NCBI GenBank assembly: GCA_031285485.1
Contig: JAITWC010000004.1
Coordinates: forward strand, 1-17,531
Reading direction: 5' to 3'
From: Alistipes sp.
GTDB lineage: Bacteria; Bacteroidota; Bacteroidia; Bacteroidales; Rikenellaceae
Length of the DNA stretch: 17,531 nucleotides
Shown here: positions 13,481-17,531 of the stretch, one piece after another
Numbering within the stretch: the first letter of the stretch is position 1
Layout of the letters: each line of letters begins with the position of its first letter
Program-made: the position numbers and the translations under genes
Notes under the pieces: generated by a model
The model's database searches: none
Seen by the model: only the letters and a program-made list of their open reading frames with translations
What the model was told of the DNA's origin: nothing

Positions 13481-16400
13481 ATGAAAATATACGAAACAGC
13501 GGTCCGGAAACCGGTATCGACCGTGATGATCTTCATCGCCGTGCTGGTGATGGGGGCCTTCTCCCTCCGCAACCTGGCGATCGACATGTACCCCGAGATG
13601 GACATGCCCATGCTCATGGTGATGACGTCGTACCCGGGGGCCAACGCAACCGACATCGAGACGAACATAACCCGCGTGCTGGAGGACCAGCTCAACACGG
13701 TGAACAACCTCAAGGAGCTGACGAGCAACTCGGCCGACAACTTTTCGCTCATCATGCTGGAACTCGAATGGGGCTCCGACGTGACCGAGGCCGCAAACGA
13801 CGTGAGGGACGTGATAAGCCGAACCACCGGCCTGCTGCCCGACGAGGCCGAGGATCCCACGGTGTGGAAGTTCTCCTCGTCGATGATCCCGATCGCCTAC
13901 CTGAGCGTGACGGCCCGCGAGAGCTATCCGGCCCTCTCGAAGATACTCGACGAGAAGCTCGTCAACACACTCAACCGCATCGACGGCGTGGGGGCCGTGG
14001 GCATCGACGGCGCGCCCACCCGCGAGGTGCAGATCAACGTCGATCCCAACAAACTGGCCGCCTACGGACTCACGGTCGAGGCACTGGGGAGCATCATAGC
14101 CGCCGAGAACGTCAACATCCCCGCCGGAACGATGGATATCGGCAACCACACGTTCAACGTCAAGGCCGACGGCGAGTTCACCTCTTCGGACGACCTGCGG
14201 AGCGTGGTGGTCTCCAACGCTGGCGGCCGGACGGTGCTGCTGAGCGACGTCGCCCAAATACGCGACACCCTCGCCAAAAGAACCCAGACCCAGCACTTCA
14301 ACGGCGAGGACGGCGTGATGATCGTGATCCAGAAACAGACGGGCGCCAACACCGTGCAGATAGTGGACAAGGTGTTCGAGGCGCTTCCCGCTATCCAGGC
14401 GTCGCTGCCGCCCGACGTGCGGTTGGACGTCATCATGGACGGCTCGGAGTCGATCCGCGACAGCATCTCGTCGCTCTCCGAAGCGGTGATGTTCGCCTTC
14501 ATCTTCGTGATCCTCGTGGTGATGTTCTTCCTGGGACGCTGGCGGGCGACGTTCATCATCTGCCTCACGATCCCCATCTCGCTCATCGTCGCGTTCATCT
14601 ACCTCTACGCCACCGGGTCGACGCTCAACATCATCTCGCTCTCGTCGCTCTCGATCGCCATCGGGATGGTGGTCGACGACGCCATAGTGGTGCTCGAAAA
14701 CATCACCACACACATCGAGCGCGGCTCCAAACCCAAGGAGGCGGCCATCTACGGCACCAACGAGGTGTGGCTGGCGGTAATCGCCACCACGCTGGTCGTC
14801 GTCGCGGTGTTCATGCCCTTCACGATGCTCGGCGGAATGGCCGGCGTGATGTTCAAGGAGCTGGGGTGGATAGTCTCGATCGTAATCGTCACCTCGACCG
14901 TCGCGGCAATCTCGCTGACGCCTATGCTGTCGGCCTACCTGCTGCGCATCGACGGCGGCGTGCATACATACAAGGGTATCGGGATAATCTACAAGCCGGT
15001 CGACAGGTTCCTCGCGTGGCTCGACGAGTTCTACGCCCGGACGCTGACATGGGTCGTGCGCAACCGCAAGAAGACCTTCTTCGGAACTATGGGGCTGTTC
15101 GTGGTGTCGCTGGCGATGCTGGCGTTCGTGCCGATGGAGTTCTTCCCGGCGCAGGACAACGCCATGATAACGGCCACGGTGGAGCTCGACCAAAACATCT
15201 CGGTCGAATACACCGGCAGGATCGAGAACCGGATCAACGAGATCATCAACGAGAAGTACCCCGAAGTTATAATCCTCGCCGGCACCGCCGGGGCGACGAG
15301 TTCGGGCGACATCTTCGCGGCGATGAACGACAACGGCTCCAACATCATCTCCTACATGCTGCGCCTGCCGCGCCTGTCGGAGCGTGAGGGCGGCCGCACG
15401 ATCTTCGAGATATCCGACCTGCTGAGGGCCGACCTCGAAGCGATCCCCGAGATACGCACATTCACCGTCACGCCCGGCGGCCAGAGCGGTGGCATGGCGG
15501 GGACATCGACCGTGGACGTCAAGGTGTTCGGCTACGACATGAACGCAACCAACACCGTGGCGCTCGAACTCCGCGACAAGCTCGCCGCACTCGACGGAAC
15601 GCGCGACGTGCAGCTCTCGCGCGACGAGCTGCGTCCCGAGTACAACGTCACGTTCGACCGCGCCAAACTCGCCTACTACGGCATCCCGGGCGCGACGGCC
15701 GCGACGTTCGTGCGCAACCGCATCAACGGACTCGACGCGAGCAAGTACCGCGAGGACGGCGACGAGTACGACATCGTTGTGCGCTACGCCGAGCCCTTCC
15801 GCGAGAGTTTCGAGGATGTGGAGAATATCACGCTCTACGGCGCGCAGGGCCAGCCCGTCAGGCTGCGCGAGGTGGCGACGGTCCGCGAGGAGTTCGCCGC
15901 TCCCACCATCCAGCGCGAGAACCGCCAGAGGATCGTCACCGTCCAGTCCACCGTGGGCGACGGCTACGCCCTCGGCGACGTGGTGACGGAGGTGAACGCC
16001 CTGCTCGAAGGCCCCGCCGGGGAGACATGGATCACGCGCCTGATGAGGTTTTTCGGGAAGGAGGACGCGACCGTCGCACACGAACCTTTCGAGCTGCCTG
16101 AAGGGGTGACCCTCGAAGTGGGCGGCTCGATGGAGGACATGGAGGACATGATGATCGACTTCATGACGCTGCTGGTGCTCGTGGTGGTGCTGGTCTACAT
16201 CGTGATGGCGACGCAGTTCGAGAGCCTCAAGATGCCGTTCATCATCATGTTCACGCTGCCGTTCGCCTTCACGGGAGTGTTCTTCGCGCTGCTCGTGACG
16301 GGCACGCCCCTGTCGATGATCGCGATGATCGGCGCGATCATGCTGGTGGGTATCGTCACGAAGAACGGTATCGTGATGGTCGACTACACCAACCTGCTGA

Positions 16401-16666
16401 TCGAGCGCGGCGTGTCCACGCGTCAGGCCGTGGTGGCGTCGGGCAAGAGCCGCCTTCGTCCGGTGCTGATGACCTCGGTGACGACGATCCTCGGTATGTT
16501 GCCGATGGCGCTGGGCCTGGGCGACGGCTCGGAGCTGTGGCAGCCGATGGGTATCGCCATCATCGGCGGGATGATCTTCTCGACGCTGCTGACGCTGTTC
16601 GTCATACCGGCCATCTACACGATGTTCCAGCTGCGCAAGGACAACCGGGCCGCCCGCCGTTCGTGA
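13481..16666 (+). CDS. RND multidrug efflux pump, inner-membrane permease
   Basis: Proton-driven AcrB/MexB-like pump, 1061 residues, normal length; exports small hydrophobic or amphiphilic compounds through the adaptor and TolC partner. TM1 is STVMIFIAVLVMGAFSL (13-29) followed by NLAIDMYPEMDMP. The TM4 proton-relay aspartates are D399-D400 (IAIGMVVDDAIVVLENI). The TM10 lysine is K961 (GIVTKNGIVMVDYTN). Porter-domain segments lie at about 40-320 and 560-880, with TM2-6 near 335-490 and TM8-12 near 890-1045. The C-terminus ends in RKDNRAARRS. Drug specificity cannot be called. The ATG at 13481 follows array A4 by about 30 bp. Confidence 0.97.
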   Translation: MKIYETAVRKPVSTVMIFIAVLVMGAFSLRNLAIDMYPEMDMPMLMVMTSYPGANATDIETNITRVLEDQLNTVNNLKELTSNSADNFSLIMLELEWGSDVTEAANDVRDVISRTTGLLPDEAEDPTVWKFSSSMIPIAYLSVTARESYPALSKILDEKLVNTLNRIDGVGAVGIDGAPTREVQINVDPNKLAAYGLTVEALGSIIAAENVNIPAGTMDIGNHTFNVKADGEFTSSDDLRSVVVSNAGGRTVLLSDVAQIRDTLAKRTQTQHFNGEDGVMIVIQKQTGANTVQIVDKVFEALPAIQASLPPDVRLDVIMDGSESIRDSISSLSEAVMFAFIFVILVVMFFLGRWRATFIICLTIPISLIVAFIYLYATGSTLNIISLSSLSIAIGMVVDDAIVVLENITTHIERGSKPKEAAIYGTNEVWLAVIATTLVVVAVFMPFTMLGGMAGVMFKELGWIVSIVIVTSTVAAISLTPMLSAYLLRIDGGVHTYKGIGIIYKPVDRFLAWLDEFYARTLTWVVRNRKKTFFGTMGLFVVSLAMLAFVPMEFFPAQDNAMITATVELDQNISVEYTGRIENRINEIINEKYPEVIILAGTAGATSSGDIFAAMNDNGSNIISYMLRLPRLSEREGGRTIFEISDLLRADLEAIPEIRTFTVTPGGQSGGMAGTSTVDVKVFGYDMNATNTVALELRDKLAALDGTRDVQLSRDELRPEYNVTFDRAKLAYYGIPGATAATFVRNRINGLDASKYREDGDEYDIVVRYAEPFRESFEDVENITLYGAQGQPVRLREVATVREEFAAPTIQRENRQRIVTVQSTVGDGYALGDVVTEVNALLEGPAGETWITRLMRFFGKEDATVAHEPFELPEGVTLEVGGSMEDMEDMMIDFMTLLVLVVVLVYIVMATQFESLKMPFIIMFTLPFAFTGVFFALLVTGTPLSMIAMIGAIMLVGIVTKNGIVMVDYTNLLIERGVSTRQAVVASGKSRLRPVLMTSVTTILGMLPMALGLGDGSELWQPMGIAIIGGMIFSTLLTLFVIPAIYTMFQLRKDNRAARRS

Positions 16667-16711
16667 TCCCTGCCGGAACTCCGGTGACAGCAAACGAACC
16701 TTCGGCGGCGG

Positions 16712-16771
16712 TTGCGACTGTTGTCGCAACCGCAAAATCGGGCGGCGCGGCACTTGCGACAACTGTCGCAA
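16712..16771. repeat. Array A5: two palindromes at 42-bp period
   Basis: TTGCGACTGTTGTCGCAA (16712-16729; 7-bp arms, 4-nt loop) and TTGCGACAACTGTCGCAA (16754-16771; 8-bp arms, 2-nt loop) are 42 bp apart. The linker after the first begins CCGCAAAATCG (16730-16740), identical to 11 bases in array A3. It lies in the 192-bp gap between the pump gene and the small PG0541-family gene. Confidence 0.85.
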
Positions 16772-16858
16772 CGGGCGCGGGCCTCGGCGAACGTGCCGTT
16801 CGACGATTTTAAAACAACAAACAGCCCCGCGAAACGGGCGATGAAAAATCATAAGAAT

Positions 16859-17152
16859 ATGAAAGCTCTGTTCATATCGTACAACCAGGCGCACACGTTG
16901 CAGCTCAACGCGCTGCTCGACCGGCTCGACATACGCGGGTTCACCCGCTGGGCCCTCACCGAAGGCCGCGGCTCCGAAAGCGGCGAACCCCACTACGGCA
17001 CCCACGCGTGGCCGTCGATGAACTCGTCGCTTCTCGTTTTTCTCGAAGCGGACAAGGCAACGGAGTTGCTCGACGCCCTGCGAGCCCTCGACGCCGAAGC
17101 CCCGCAACAGGGAATGCGCGCGTTCGTGCTCGACGCCGCGCCGGGAATGTAG
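16859..17152 (+). CDS. PG0541-family transporter-associated small protein
   Basis: 97 residues, cytoplasmic (no signal peptide). The sequence, with ISYNQAH near the N-terminus, LDRLDIRGFTRW (22-33) and GRGSESGEPHYGTHAWPSMNS (37-57, central core HYGTHAWP), matches my memory of the PG0541 family that follows RND pump operons in Bacteroidota. The fold resembles PII-like regulators; the role in the pump is unknown. The ATG at 16859 (MKALFISYN) gives the family length; an ATG at 16841 adds six residues, and a longer reading from 16712 would cross array A5. It is likely in the pump operon or driven separately. Confidence 0.88.
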   Translation: MKALFISYNQAHTLQLNALLDRLDIRGFTRWALTEGRGSESGEPHYGTHAWPSMNSSLLVFLEADKATELLDALRALDAEAPQQGMRAFVLDAAPGM

Positions 17153-17161
17153 GTTTTTTAG

Positions 17162-17169
17162 TACTTTTG
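17162..17169 (+). promoter_or_regulatory. TACTTTTG -7-like box downstream of the efflux operon
   Basis: Plus-strand match to TAnnTTTG 10 bp after the PG0541-family stop. Just downstream is an inverted repeat GTCAGTA/TACTGAC (17175-17195, 7-nt loop) with no T-run. No gene follows before the IS remnant, so it may be an orphan promoter or chance. Confidence 0.3.
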
Positions 17170-17174
17170 GAGTA

Positions 17175-17195
17175 GTCAGTAGATAATTTACTGAC
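17175..17195. repeat. Inverted repeat GTCAGTA/TACTGAC
   Basis: 7-bp arms with a 7-nt loop, single copy, with no 41/42-bp partner. It lies in the 262-bp gap 17153-17414, which holds no recognisable gene. Not followed by T residues, so a terminator role is doubtful. Confidence 0.5.
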
Positions 17196-17307
17196 TGTAA
17201 GTTACATAAAAGACTTTCGCGTGAGGACGGGCAACGGATGAGTAAGGGTTAAAATGCTCTGATACACTTTGTTTTTCACGCTTTTCAAACAACTCTTGTT
17301 ACTTCGG

Positions 17308-17315
17308 CAAAGGTA
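17308..17315 (-). promoter_or_regulatory. TACCTTTG -7-like box, minus strand
   Basis: Fits TAnnTTTG reading left, after an AT-rich stretch. The only downstream reading frame on this strand is a 20-odd-residue one ending near 17210, not a recognised gene. Confidence 0.25.
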
Positions 17316-17356
17316 TAAATTCTCTCCGAAAGAACCGCACAATGCGTCGATTTTTT

Positions 17357-17531
17357 TGTGCCTTCAAAACGGGGTATCCTCAAATGGATTTCCCAACTTT
17401 CGCCGCACAAAGAGTTAAGCCGATATTTTGTTAAGGTTCCATAATTCGTCTATTGTCATGTTTTGTAGCGCTTTGTGTTTTCTGATTTTGTTGTACCAGA
17501 TTTCGATCCATTGGAAGATCTCCATTTCGAT
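17357..17531 (-). mobile_element. End of an IS3-family insertion sequence, partial
   Basis: The transposase tail at 17415-17531 is followed by about 58 bp of non-coding DNA. TGTGCC at 17357 is a guess at the outer end, because IS3-family ends begin TG. The other end lies beyond the window, so inverted repeats and target-site duplication could not be matched. Confidence 0.4.
17415..17531 (-). CDS. IS3-family transposase (OrfB), C-terminal fragment; 5' part beyond window
   Basis: 38 visible residues, ending ...DELWNLNKISA and a TAA at 17417-17415. The pattern EIFQWIEIWYNKIRKHKAL is the end of the DDE integrase core of IS3-family transposases, equivalent to the usual FxYIExxYNxxRxHSAL near the last catalytic Glu. 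TIDELW takes the place of the common SPxEFE tail. The catalytic D-D residues lie outside the window, so intactness cannot be judged. Confidence 0.8.
   Translation of the reverse strand: MEMEIFQWIEIWYNKIRKHKALQNMTIDELWNLNKISA

Larger units (their letters stand above)
17153..17414. other. Gene-free gap between efflux operon and IS3 remnant
   Basis: 262 bp, more AT-rich than its neighbours. It holds two TAnnTTTG-like boxes and a single short inverted repeat. It lacks the 41/42-bp arrays seen in the other large gaps. The right part from about 17357 probably belongs to the insertion sequence. Confidence 0.6.

Noticed and set aside
16712..16858. Upstream extension of the PG0541-family protein to 146 residues
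   Set aside because: Extra residues lie in array A5 and are basic low-complexity; family length fits the ATG at 16859.
13289..17107. Very long minus-strand open frame (1272 residues) opposite the pump and small protein genes
   Set aside because: His/Arg/Val-rich with no domain; it is the antisense shadow of a high-GC RND gene and runs through two repeat arrays.
17153..17414. tRNA or small RNA gene in the gap after the efflux operon
   Set aside because: No cloverleaf, no conserved RNA motif recognised; only a short inverted repeat and promoter-like boxes.

Overview
The window reads as chromosome of a high-GC gut Bacteroidota, most like Alistipes/Rikenellaceae. Evidence: promoter-like TAnnTTTG (-7) boxes instead of E. 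coli-type -10 boxes, weak Shine-Dalgarno signals, an N-succinylornithine-type carbamoyltransferase, CarbopepD_reg-type secreted proteins, and a TetR-TolC-adaptor-RND-PG0541 efflux operon. The genus is inference; no rRNA or tRNA gene is visible.

Left part (1-8,000). A PstS-like binding protein with two InlB-type repeats runs off the left edge and lacks a recognisable signal peptide. Then come a repeat-filled gap, the glyS terminator and glyS (all minus strand), a Tat-exported aldo/keto reductase (+), a bidirectional terminator, an Fe-S-flavoprotein-like oxidoreductase and a secreted CarbopepD_reg protein (both minus), and a YD-repeat lipoprotein translationally coupled to a DusB-like tRNA-dihydrouridine synthase (minus).

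Middle (8,000-10,293). argF' (+) and an M48 lipoprotein metalloprotease (minus) converge with 2 bp between their stops. Each has upstream a palindrome array followed, next to the gene, by a shared leader of about 72 bp (about 83% identical by hand alignment).

Right part (10,294-17,152). A multidrug efflux operon on the plus strand: TetR regulator, TolC-like outer-membrane channel (4-bp overlap), lipoprotein membrane-fusion adaptor, RND pump and a small PG0541-family protein. Palindrome arrays lie between adaptor and pump and between pump and small protein. The window ends in the 3' end of an IS3-family transposase (minus).

The most unusual signal is a set of six short tandem arrays, found in every gene-free gap longer than about 170 bp except the IS-flanking one. 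Each array is a palindrome or near-palindrome plus a linker repeated every 41 or 42 bp (about four helical turns). The palindrome differs between arrays, but four arrays share a linker core close to CCGCAAAATCG or CTCCAAATCG. This looks like one repeat family with exchangeable hairpins; I do not recognise it as a described class.
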